Origin: Hyparrhenia diplandra
Lineage: Eukaryota; Streptophyta; Magnoliopsida; Poales; Poaceae
Assembly (NCBI GenBank): GCA_015847255.1
Contig: JADLZK010010459.1
Location: 155,415-219,414 of the forward strand
DNA: 64,000 bases
Reading direction: 5' to 3'
The stretch's first letter is position 1. Each line of letters starts with the position of its first letter. Under the pieces are notes generated by a model. That model saw only the letters and a list, made by a program, of their open reading frames with translations, made no database searches and was not told the DNA's origin. This document shows, in pieces, positions 24,154 through 34,439 of the stretch. Made by a program: the position numbers and the translations under genes.

Positions 24154-25638
24154 CTAGCTTGCCTCGAGAAGGGGCGCGAAGAAGTAGATGTCATCGAGCG
24201 GTCGTTGGTCGGCGAAGTTGCCGCCATACACCCAGCATCCCAGGCCGCCCGTCCTTCTCCCCGCGCCCTTAACGCGCGCACCACCCACGAGGCCCCGGGT
24301 GGTGCTCCTCCTCCTTGTCCTCGTCCACCAGCCTTGTCCACGCCGCGGGTGTCCGTGTTGAGCCTTGAACGCCTCGGCGGAGAACTTGCCGGCGCCGAGG
24401 TGTCCAAGGTCACTAGGATCCACCTCACCGCCCGAACACCACGACGTGCCTCCCAAACCCGCGGCGCGCGAGAACACGCCCGCTGGCTCGGCCGTCGCCG
24501 TGGTCTCCACCCACATCCCCACGCCCGCGTCACCGGGTCGTAGCGATTGTGCGTCGTCGAGCTCCTCGGAGAACCCGTACACCACCACACCTTCCCGCGG
24601 TACCAACCGCCGGCCCGGCCCGCCGCGTGGACGGCACGCGCCCACCTGGCGGCGGCATCTCCTCCCCACCTCCCCGACGCCCACGTCGTACGCCCACAAG
24701 GTCGTTCGGGCGCCGGCGTCGCCGCACCGCCGAACAAGTACACCTTTCCAGCGTCGCGTCGGCCACCATGGGTGGAAGCTCTCGGTGCGGCGGCCCTCCG
24801 TCGCGTCGGCGCGGAGGGCGGAGCGTCCACGTCCGCGTCGCCCGTGTCGGCGTAGAGCTGGTTGAGCTCCTTGTGCTCCGTGTCCGCCCGCCGAGCGTGT
24901 ACGCGGTGCCGCCCGCGACGCCATGGTCACCCGGCCGTGGCGGCGGCGACGTCGCCCGTGGCGTCGGCGAGGGCGGACCAGGTCTGCGTGTCGGTCGAAC
25001 GCGTACATGGTGCTGTCCACCGGCACGCCGCGGGGTGAACTTCGCCGCCGAATGAGTAGGCCGTGTGCCCCACCAGGGTGATGGCATGGGAGCTTCGTGC
25101 TCCCGGACCGGTGCCATTCTGCTCCATCTGCGTTGATTTCACAACCATTGCAATTGCAGGCGTAAGTGAGAAGATAAAGATTCATACATAGTCAATAATC
25201 TCCTCTGAACATGTAATTTCACAAAGAAGTCAAGCTCAAGCATGCAGTCTCTACGATTGCTCGAGCACAACTTCACCATGAGCGACTTCCCTATCAGCAG
25301 GTCTTTGGCATCAGGAAGGCGTACATGATGCAGATGAGTTGAAATTTCATAGTCAACGCCACCCCACCCGAGTACCCCCACCAACTAGATTTGATCACAG
25401 AGGATTCCCCACAATCCGAATGGGCGGATTTCGGCTAATCAAGCCCGAAAGCAAACAGTTGTTTCCGCGAATCGAAACCAAACCTAAATCCGATCCAAAC
25501 TTGAGAAATACTCCTATCTCCAAGAAAGCTGCACGTCCCACTAAGAACTGGACAGAAGAAGAATAAAATGAAAAGAATTGGAGGAGGAGGAAGTGGAAGT
25601 ATAGGGAAGCAAACCTTCACCCAGGTTCCTCCTGCCAT
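24154..25638 (-). CDS. Kelch-repeat protein (nitrile-specifier protein 5-like), two exons, many frame breaks
   Basis: Exon 1 (25,615-25,638) encodes MAGGTWVK and ends AAG|GTTTGC. Exon 2 (24,154-25,127) begins after AACGCAG with MEQNGTGPGARSSHAITLVG and ends LLEAS plus TAG. Kelch blades appear in order as AYSFGGE, YTLGGRT, a VYLFGGA-like stretch, VYGFSGE-like, and finally VYGGN followed by DDIYFFAPL. The length, about 330 codons, fits the cytosolic Kelch protein family that in crucifers steers glucosinolate breakdown to nitriles. In grasses, which lack glucosinolates, the role is unknown. The blades sit in all three frames, and I estimate eight or more indels in exon 2, mostly in runs of C or CG. 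The exon is very GC-rich, so base error is a strong alternative to a pseudogene. Long plus-strand frames here are GC shadows. Confidence 0.82.
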
Positions 25639-25639
25639 T

Positions 25640-27005
25640 GCTGCTCCTTGTTGCTGCTTTGCTCTCCCGTGCTTTGGTCTGAGGTTGCACAGTTTCGGTT
25701 GATGTTGAGGCCTTGAGGTTGAGGGGGGTCACTTTTGAGGTGGTGCAGAGCAGAGGAAGGTGGCATCCTCGTCACATGCTGACAGACATGAATCTGACCA
25801 TTGCGGCCGGGTACAATTTTTAACAATTCAGCAACCAAGCTTGTTTGGGCGCTTGGCATTTTGTTTTGGGTTATCAGAGGATGTTGTCTCTTTTGCTTAT
25901 AGTATTGTTGGTTTTGATTTCGACGTGGACATTATTTGGTGTTTTGTGGGGGCAGGTGGACGTGAGTATTTGTGTAAACTGTGTGTCAGTTGTGAGTCTG
26001 AAGCCAGCTAGTGTGACAAAGGGTTGCGGTTTTATCTAAGTGTGATGCCATTGCTTGGATTTTACGGATGTAGGTGGAGGATTGCGTTTGGCCTGAATGG
26101 GGGAATGGATAAGGCCTGCCAAGTGCTCACTGGAGACACCAGCAGGACCTGAGTGGAACTAGGTGACAAACGACGTCACATACACCCTGTTAGAATTGTA
26201 ATGGATGTTGACACAGGTGGCAACGATGGTTTTTGTACGAGGTATATTGTACGAGGTACACTACTCCGTAATTTCGTCCCTTTTGTGTTCTTCTGTACGT
26301 ATAGGGGAATGTGAGTTACAATGGTGACACACAAAGGAGGTTCAAGAAATGGGGATCAGGAGTTGCTACAATGAATTATTCTCTCACAAATACACATGTC
26401 ATCAATTTAAAATTCTCCTCCAAAGATAGGTGAAACATTTCGATCTTTTAACTTACTCATATTACCCGAAAAACATGGGGCTTTTACCTGCACTTAAATC
26501 TTGAGTAATTGAAAGATAGAACAATCAAGTTAAGCACTATGTCTCAAACTCTTCATTTCACTTTTGTTCTGAAGTTTTTATAAATTTTAAAAATAAATCT
26601 CAAAGTTTCCATTGTATGACCCTTTCAAATCTCTCATATGTGGTATTTTTGGATCCTTACCAAGGCAATGATGTCATGCCTTCTCTAATGATATATGGTA
26701 TTTGTGGAACATGGTAAGTGTATCATTCCTTCTCTCAACTTATCTTCTAAGGCTTATATCTGGAGCTCATAGGTGGGAGACAACGTATACATACTTGCAA
26801 AGCATATATTGTAAAGTCAAAACAACGGATCCAAAGGAACAAGTCATACAATGTGAATATATGGGATGTATTTGTGAGGTGGATATGTGGTGGTGATGGG
26901 ATATAATGATCCTAATTCTACTATGCTCCTTCTTGAAGAATTTGATCTCTCTTTTTGGAATTTTAAGAAGACACAAAAGAGAACTTGGGCTAGCTTTTCT
27001 TTCTT
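25640..27005. other. Kelch gene upstream region and intergenic DNA
   Basis: 25,640-25,860 is probably the promoter and leader of the Kelch gene. No clear TATA box is visible. Beyond it are short frames on both strands with no recognisable product and AT-rich DNA. Confidence 0.4.
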
Positions 27006-27009
27006 TTAT

Positions 27010-27245
27010 TTTTCAGAGAGGCGGGCATCTAAGTACCCATTGTTTTCAGTTGGACATTTCGTCCATTTTTACTCTCTTTTATTTTTCTCTTTTTTTTTTT
27101 AGGGAGGTAGGCTCTACTCGCCCGTAGGACACTTGTCCATTTTTCATCCCTTTCTTTTTTTCTTTTCTTTTCTTTTTTAGGGAGGTAGGCTCTACTCGCC
27201 TGTAGGACTTTTGTCCATTTTTCATCTCCCTCTTTTCTTTTTCTT
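27010..27245. repeat. ~78-bp tandem repeat with polypyrimidine spacers (about three copies)
   Basis: AGGGAGGTAGGCTCTACTCG is repeated at about 27,099 and 27,177, each followed by GTAGGAC...TTGTCCATTTTTCATC and a long CT/T run. A more diverged copy precedes them (GGCGGGCATCTAAGTACCC at about 27,020). Confidence 0.8.
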
Positions 27246-27249
27246 TTTA

Positions 27250-28055
27250 AGCATAGCCCCAAGTTTTTTCTTTGTCAAACACATATTTGAGAGATAATAA
27301 ATAAAATACATGGAGCATAAATGGGGTTTTGAGAATAAGTATAGGGATAAGGAATATTTTTGGTGTTTACTCCCCGGGATAGGAGTGAAAAACAGTTTTT
27401 TATGGCTAGCAAATGGATGAAGGGTATGTGGTGTGTATATGGTGTGACATGAAATATATATATGTGGAGATGTGTAAGTGGAATTGTATGACAAGTTCCC
27501 AAGGGTCTCAAAGATTGACTAAACTCAATACTAAACAAGTAGTGAATGATAAAAGAGTTTTCCTATTCTAGAAACATGTATATGGCTGTGGTAGGAATTT
27601 CAGAACTCTCTCTGTCATATAAGAAACTCATCATGCAATTTTCAAATTTTCACAAATTAAATCTCCGAATTTAGTGCAACTAGAAGTAAGATAAATAGTA
27701 GCTCAGACTATCTCATATCATATCCGTCAATTACCTAGATTAGCTTAGATGTATGCTCCCACAAAATTTCAAGCTCAAAGCAAATTTCTCAAGTGTAAAC
27801 AATTTTATAGCATGGGAGAATTCTAAACCAATGATAGGTACTTGTAAGAAAATAAAAAACAGAGCAACTATTCATCATCTCCAAGAGATAGCTACTAATT
27901 ATTCAAACAAACTTTAAAACAAACTAATTATACACACTCTTTTTTTATTTGGTTTTTCATGGTTATTCATTTTTTAGCAAACAAAGCAAAGCAAATTTAA
28001 ATAAACTATATAATATAATATATAAAAATATAAAAATAGATAACTGCCAGGTCAT
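27250..28055. other. AT-rich DNA downstream of the Athila-like ORF
   Basis: No gene recognised on either strand. By position it may be the 3' part of the Athila-like element, but no LTR boundary could be found. Confidence 0.4.
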
Positions 28056-28059
28056 AGGG

Positions 28060-29628
28060 ACTTACCTGGCCAAATGGGGCAGCTCCCCAAAGCCGGTGTT
28101 GATGCGGGGGGTTCAGCGACGCCGCGACGGGCGGCGCGCCCATACATGGCACGATTTCTTCATTCTGCTGTTCGATGGTGTCTCGATGTCGGTGATGTTA
28201 CGATCTGTTCGGGCATTCCATTCTCTCGTTCTTGATAATGGTTGACCTAGTCATGCCTTATGTCTAGGATGGTGTTGTACATCCCTTGGAATGTATATGC
28301 GTCGTGTTGTCCATATCCCCGCAAAAGAATTACGAGGTGGTTCGGGAGTAGGGTGTTGCGCGGTACACTGGAGTATCGTAGAAGTAACCACTTCCACGAT
28401 AGGTTTCTCGACGAATATGAGCATCACCACCCCCGCTCACTCGGGCCTCCTTGTTCAAATCGGGTGGCCCTGGTCGGCGAGCGATCAGAATCTGCTTGTG
28501 AAGGTGGAGGATAGGTCCATGGTTGTTATCCTCTAAATGCTGGCTCTTGAGGTCTTGGGTCTGCATCTGTCCAAATTGGATCATGGGCACGTGTCTGACG
28601 AGTTGGCATGGCTCTCTGCATATTAATTGGTTGTGCCTGCACACTCAACAAATAAGACTGCACACGATATATGGAAAGTTCGGGGTTAGGCAACCGAATC
28701 TCCCCAACAGTAGCATGGGTCATGACAAGAGTACTTCCAATTTTCTTCAAAATATGTCCCTTACTAAAGAAATCAAAACCTATAATAGGTCTATCTTCCC
28801 TTATATAAGCAACATGAGCATTATCATCCAAGAGTCCTAAGTGGTTGGCAATTCTAGTGATAAGTGACGTGCAATTGACATTTCCTAGGAGAGTTGGTAC
28901 AACTATCCAATGTTGAACTAACATGTATATCGGTGAAACTTGTCTTCTCTTTATAGCTGCATAGATCAACTGTAACTCTCCTACTCTAACATTATGACCA
29001 TCCTTCCTAGGCAAAAGAGTGAAAAGTATCCATTTATGGAAGAAGCGAAATGTGGGTAAGTCTCTGGCTTTTGCATCTAAAAATGCATCTACATTGGTCA
29101 AGTCTTTCCAAACGGTTGCTTGGTTGAAATCATCTAGAGCTACGTCTAAGTCCATGACACAAGAGTGTAGAAAACCAAGTGCATCACTTAGATTTCTCCA
29201 AGTGAGAGAATACTGTTGTTGAAAGAATCTAAATGTGACACCTTCATCAGTGCAACGAAGGGTACAAAGAAATTCTATGGTTAAAAACTTAGAACCTTCC
29301 TCTGTGATTTTCGCAAAAGTTTCCCAGCCCAAAAAGCGGAAAATATGAGCAAATTCAACATCCATACCTGTCTGGATTAGGAGATCAGGGTCGATCTCCG
29401 AGTATGAGTGAACTTACGACTCTTCAATTGATTGTACCTTGCTCTCTCGTATTGTCCATGAAACTTGAGGTGTGAATCAGAAGTCAACCTTCTTACTGCA
29501 GCAGGGGCTGGATGTGGTGGCACATCTTGCTCTGGCTCGTAGCTCATCTCTGATGGTGCTCTGGAAGATGATTCTCCTCGTTGAAGACGTTTTGATCTTC
29601 TACCGCTGAACGATTTCCAAAAGCTCAT
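28060..29628 (-). pseudogene. Athila-type gypsy ORF (ORF1/env-position type), frameshifted
   Basis: The start at 29,628 reads MSFWKSFSGRRSKRLQRGES and follows TTTTGCAGG, an acceptor-like sequence. One frame shift near 29,410 leads into a long open stretch (28,526-29,365, 279 codons) with FLGWETFAKITEEGSKFLTI and FLHSCVMDLDVALDDF. It continues with a further shift to about 28,075, where CCAG|GTAAGTCC looks like a donor site. The text resembles the extra ORF carried by Athila-type elements of grasses. I am fairly sure of the retroelement origin but not of the protein's role. Confidence 0.68.
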
Positions 29629-29639
29629 CCTGCAAAATG

Positions 29640-30484
29640 TTAATACAAACAAAAACAAACAAGAGACTAATGGAGGGGTTAGAATAAAAAGTTAGAAATC
29701 ACCGCCCAAAGTTAGTCGTCCAGGGGTTAGTCGTCCGAAAGAAAGATTGCAAAGTTGTTTTTATTTTGACAGAACTTTCCCCTAACAAAGTTTTATCTTG
29801 ATTACTCTATATGGACAACACCTCCACTAATCACTCTTAAATTATTCTAATACTCTCAAGATCTTCTCCTCTCTCAAGAAATCTTTCTATTGCTACTAAG
29901 AACTTCCTTTCTCCTTCTCACTTCTCTTTCTCTCTACTACAAAGCCCAAAGCTTTCGGATACTAGAACTTGAAGTTGCAAAGCTGAAATGCTAAGCAAAG
30001 CAATATGGGTGTGATGAAGAAGCGAGGGATGAAGGGCCTTTTATAGAGGAGTTGAGAGTTTGGCGGCCGCCGGTGTTGTTGGTGGCGCCGGCCGCCATGG
30101 TGGTGGGGCCCTCTCCCACTCATCTTCATCTTTGCATATTGCTCACTCCAATACCATGGTTTTAAGTGGGTTTTTCGGTGGAAAAGATTGGCAGGGAGTG
30201 GTGCATGGTGGTAGGTGAGATTTGAGTGGTAAATGTCTTGTCCAAGGTAGGTGAAATATGGCATTTAGTGTATGACATGTAGGACCCATCACATAGTGAC
30301 TCTATTTTTGTATTTTTCAAATTATAAATGCAGGAATAAAAATAATAATGTAAGAATAAATATTTTTGAGCCTCCACAATAAATATTTTCACGAGTTGTG
30401 ACACATCGTAACATTATTTATATGGGGCATGGATTTTCTGTAAGTAAATGCTTAGTATAGTAAATATAGATAATTACCGACTTA
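29640..30484 (-). other. Promoter-bearing LTR or leader segment of the Athila-like element
   Basis: Minus-strand order: donor-like ACAAG|GTAAGTCGG at 30,484, an AT-rich stretch with TGTCACAACTCGTG near 30,395, the TATA box at 30,037-30,046, a long purine-rich leader (AGAGAGAAAGAGAAGTGAGAAGG), then TTTTGCAG before the ATG at 29,628. LTR ends and a primer-binding site could not be fixed. Confidence 0.5.
30037..30046 (-). promoter_or_regulatory. TATA box of the Athila-like segment
   Basis: The minus strand reads CTATAAAAGG, preceded by AACTCCT and followed by CCCTTCATCCCTCGCTTCTTC, a good plant core promoter. Confidence 0.6.
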
Positions 30485-30669
30485 CCTTGTGATAGATGTC
30501 CGTAGTTAAAGTCCTCGAACTGGGACTTCCCAAAATTTAATTATCATGTGCATTCTCCGGTTCAGGAGATGGTGCGATGATGATTCTTCTTCAATTTCTG
30601 ATTCAATCTTATTTCTTTGTCAAGCTAAGCTCGATCTAGGTTTGAATGCGAATTTCTCTTCCTTTCCAT

Positions 30670-31225
30670 TCAAATTGAATGTAATCTCTCCGGTACCGTG
30701 ACATTGATATGTGCATTGGTCGTGCTTAGGAAAGGTCGTCCGAGAATGATTGATACTCTGGAGTGCGGTGGCATATTCAAAACTACAAAAATCCCAGGTA
30801 TAAAGAATCCTTTGATATTAACGGGTTTTACGCAATTCCCGAGGGGTATCGATTGATTGATCCGCCGGTTGTAATGATATTGAAGTTGGCTCCAAAGTTG
30901 TGTGCTTAAGTTTGTCAAAGACAGACTTGGGCATTACACTAACACTTGCTCCAAGGTCACAAAGTGCTGTAAAATGATGATCTCCAATTGAGCAATTGAT
31001 TACGGGATATCTTGGATCTGTCATCTTATGTGGCAATATATTAAGGATAGCCGCACTGCATTCTTCTGTTAGCTTGATTACCTCCGTAGTGGGTAATGGT
31101 CTTTTCTTATTCAAGATATCTACGAGATACTTGGCATAGGTTGGGACTTGAATAGCGTCTAGTAGAGGTATGTTGATATATAACTTCCGGATTACCTCCA
31201 CAAACTTTGTAAACCGATCATCCAC
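30670..31225 (-). pseudogene. Athila-type aspartic protease region
   Basis: One frame (30,818-31,225) carries KYLVDILNKKRPLP, then the active-site motif CDLGASVSVMPKSVFDKL. A second frame (30,670-30,918) carries IKGFFIPGIFVVLNMP and SIILGRPFLSTTNAHI, the C-terminal half of the fold. Only one frame change separates them. The coding text then runs on weakly (LNGKEEKFAF-like in a shifted frame) to about 30,500 and stops before any reverse transcriptase. Confidence 0.8.
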
Positions 31226-31358
31226 TTGAGGTCCACGGTTTCTTCGAGATATGGTAAAAGATTTGTATCATGAAAGTCTTGTGTCATCCGGGGTTCTTGA
31301 GTCAAATCTTCTATGTCATCATTTTCTTCTTCTCTAGTTGGTTGTACCACAGGTCTTG

Positions 31359-32443
31359 TTATTGTTCTTTGGTCTTTGCAGGTGCCGTGATTGGTGTCCT
31401 GACTGCTGTTTCTATTATCCTTCTTGGATCAACAGGATCACGTGTAGATTTACCTCTTCTTGTAGTAACATTATTTACCTGCTCAAGGTTAGTGGCAATA
31501 GATTTTGCAGCAGATAACTTTGCTAATTGAGTTTCAATCTTTTTATTAAAAGCAAGTTGATCTTTAAAAGCAACAGAGAAATTATCCATCTTAAGAGCTA
31601 TATCTTCTAATACTTTATCATTAGCAACAAGCTTCTTAAGAAGAACATTATTTAACTTATCTTGTTCCTCAATTAGTTCTCTTAAAAATGGGTTTCTAGG
31701 AACATTACCTCGATACTTACCTGGGTTGTTGATTAGCTGTTGTAACCTTCGTTCTTGTAATTGAGTTGATGTTGAATTGTTAACAGCCATGCTTGAATTT
31801 GATGCAGAATCAATATAGTCTTGTAAATCTTGTCTTTCCTGCTTATCTTTGGCTCTTTGTTCAAGCCAATCAAATAACACATCCATCTTGGTTGATATTG
31901 CTTTTATTTCTTCTGGAACTTCTTCTATCCGATGGTAGTGTTGAGTGTCTTGAATCCGGCTTTGATTTTTCGATATCTTGTTCATGAGTGCTTCAGCTTT
32001 GTCAAGAGTGAGTGATAAAAATGATCCTTCAACAGCTTGCATCTAGTTGTTCTCGTGCTCTTTGTGTTAATCCATGGTAGAATCCTTGCATGAGCAACCA
32101 CTCTTCTATTCCATGATGAGGGCAATCCGATATGTATTCTTGTAAACGTTCCCAAGCACGGAATTGATTCTCCTTTTCGCTGTTGGAAGTTGGTGATTTT
32201 TCCTCGTAGGGCATTGGTTTTACCCGTGGGAAAGAACTTTGATAGGAAAGTCTGTAGAACATTCATTCCATTTCTTGATTTCTTCTTTGTTGGCGTAGAA
32301 CCATGACTTCGCTTTTTCCTTCAATGAGAATGGGAATAAACGGAGTAATATGATATCTTGGGGAACATCCTTGGGTGAGAAGGTGTTGGCAATCTCCAGA
32401 AAATTCTGCAGATGTAAGCGTGCATCTTCATGAATCCTTCCAC
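31359..32443 (-). pseudogene. Athila-type gag, N-terminus removed by a CACTA insertion
   Basis: A 227-codon frame (31,359-32,042) with SLTLDKAEALMNKI and a long helical, Gln/Lys-rich region is preceded in other frames by FPTGKTNALRGKITNFQQ, AWERLQEYISDCPHHGIEEW and LMQGFYHGLT (32,030-32,260). Further upstream is LRLFPFSLKEKAKSWFYAN (about 32,290-32,350). This is the retrotransposon gag core. The frame reaches GGRIHEDARLHLQNFLEIAN and is then cut at 32,443 by CACTATG. Two or three indels lie within the surviving part. Confidence 0.85.
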
Positions 32444-33760
32444 CACTATGTAAAAAAGGCTAATAACCGCCGATGAGCCCGAGAGACGCCGCTAATAACG
32501 AAGCGCGTACGTGTTGTGACATTATCGACGCGCGGGCTGGGCGACCGTCAGTAATAGGCGACGGATGGTCCCACAAGACCAATACGCATCGCATAGGAGG
32601 TCATTACGCAGACACGTGTTCATGTAACGCGCCTGTTTTCTTAATCCGTGAGCGTTTTTCGTTGGTCGGCACAGACGCCGCTGGCTACGGGCGGGACGCT
32701 TTTTGAAACCGAAAGTGTATGCAGAATTCAACGTATCTCGCATGACACGCATTTCATCACAGGCGCATTTTTCGAGACCGATCGACCGTGGATGCAAACC
32801 CTAATTGAGACGTTTTTTGCTTACAGACACCCAGCGGGGCCGCCGAAATGCATGCTACGAGTATTACGCGTCGCGTTGATTCACACGACTGCGGCGTGGT
32901 CGAGAACCGTCCGTGTTGCTTGACACCACAGACGCGGCGTGCCGCGGATAACGACGCTTGGAACATACAAAGGGTCCAGAACGGTGACTTAAAATTAAAG
33001 TCGCGCATTTATTTTCGAGACGAGTTGTGTTAGGAGGTGTCTATACATGTCGCAACCACTACCGACGTGCGTTTATTTTCAGACGAGTTGTGTTAGGAGG
33101 TGTCCGTACATATCGCAACCACTACCAACGCTTTTATTTTCGAGACGAGTTGTGTTAGCAAGTGTTCGTACATGTCGCAGCTACTACCGCCGCCGCGTTT
33201 ATTTTCGGGACGAGTTGTGTTAGTGGTGTACGTACATGTCTCGGCCACTACCGACGGCGTATAGTTTCGGGACGAGATGTGTTAGCGGTGTACGTACGAT
33301 GTCGCAACCGCTACCGACGCTAGCGGTCATTTTGGACGTGTGTTGTCGCCGGTATGCATGCGTGTTGTTTCTTTGGTATTGCGGACACGTATCGCTGAAC
33401 AGACGCTTCGCAGGTGTGCGTGCTCGTAACGTCGCGATGTTACAGTCGTCGCGTTGTTCTGCCGTAGTCCCGCAGTGTACGCGGGTGTGCGAAAGCGTTG
33501 CGCACACATGTCGGTGGAGCGAGCGCTCGGCGGTGCACGCGCCTATATTTGTCTCGAAGTCTTACGATTCGCCCATCCCGCTAGAGAGCGATGGATGTGA
33601 CATGCGTCTGTACTGCATCGAATTTGGTGGGCCACGCATCCGGTTTTGAGCGGGCCTCCGCTTCGCTCGGTAGAAGCCGGCCTTCCTTTGGGCCTGAATT
33701 TGGACTCGCATGTTAGGCCCGTTCTCTTGTGGTACAACAAGCTGGGCGTTTTCGGCTGCG
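32444..33760. mobile_element. CACTA-type element terminus and CpG-rich subterminal region (right end unknown)
   Basis: The sequence starts CACTATGTAAAAAAGGCTAA exactly where the Athila-like gag reading stops; CAC at 32,441-32,443 could be the 3-bp target duplication. Short variants of CTAATAACCGCCG, CTAATAACG and AGTAATAGGCGACGG follow, as in CACTA subterminal repeats. The segment is strikingly CpG-rich compared with its surroundings. I could not find the matching inverted end in the window; a TNP2-like remnant near 35.3 kb suggests the element may extend beyond this feature. Confidence 0.55.
33003..33325. repeat. ~62-bp tandem repeat, five copies
   Basis: Each unit reads TTTATTTTCG.GACGAG(T/A)TGTGTTAG followed by GTACATGTCGCA.CC.CTACC. 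Copies start at about 33,007, 33,071, 33,133, 33,198 and 33,261. It lies inside the CpG-rich segment behind the CACTA terminus. Confidence 0.88.
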
Positions 33761-33782
33761 TAGGTTATAACAATGCGGACAT

Positions 33783-33812
33783 ATTATTATTTATATTATA
33801 TATATATATAAT
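33783..33812. repeat. TA-rich microsatellite
   Basis: A short ATTATATATATATATA run, low complexity. Confidence 0.8.
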
Positions 33813-33949
33813 GCGTTGCCACACACTTGAATGGTGGTGGCGGCACACCGAGAGGGTGTTGGGGGGCGGGGAGCGCGCGACGGACGGGACGGCAGCTATA
33901 TCTTGTTGATGATTGATTTTCTATGCTCGCTGCTATATAGTACATCGTA

Positions 33950-34132
33950 TTTGGATCGCCTCCTTGGTGTCCAGGTGTACTGCCGGCGGAACCTGCGGCG
34001 GCAGCGACGAGGCTCCAAGTTGGAAGTTGTTCCTCCTATTGGATGCGCTATTTGGAGGATCTTACGCTTTCGAGCAAGTCCTCCGGCAGGCTGCAACAGA
34101 AGCACGTCGTCACGGCATCCGGAGGCGGCATA
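33950..34132 (-). pseudogene. Truncated F-box-like gene fragment
   Basis: The minus strand starts ATGCCGCCTCCGGATGCC and encodes DAVTTCFCCSLPEDLLE. This is clearly the N-terminus of the F-box-like genes at 40.0 and 42.5 kb (DAVTTCLLLQLPEDLLEQ). Nucleotide identity is highest at 34,072-34,120. Homology fades after about 60 codons. It lies between the CACTA-type terminus and the TNP2-like remnant, so it may be a captured gene fragment. Confidence 0.72.
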
Positions 34133-34439
34133 GTTTCTCGGTTGAATGGAGGCTATGTTTTTTCCTTACCCCATACATGCTTCCCAAGAAGCAATCTCAA
34201 CCGTTGAATCCAACCGAGATCAACGGTGCACAAGCTAATCGGGCTTGTCATTTGGTTTGGGCTGCTTTGTTGGGCTCCAAATTCATCCTCCATGTGGAAG
34301 GATAGCCCAACAAAATCTGTTCCTAATCATACACAAACTCACAAAGACGAGGCTTTTACGCTTTGCTTCACCGCAAATTCAGCATAGGTAGCCTCCGGTT
34401 TTGCAAAAGTGCTTGTCCTCAAGTGTGGGAAAAAAACCC

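Noticed and set aside
24365..25055. Plus-strand frames of 100-170 codons
   Set aside because: They overlap the Kelch exon on the opposite strand and are Pro/Arg-rich, as expected from GC-rich antisense.
33003..33325. CRISPR-like array
   Set aside because: Units are about 62 bp and similar along their whole length; there is no repeat-spacer pattern and the context is plant.
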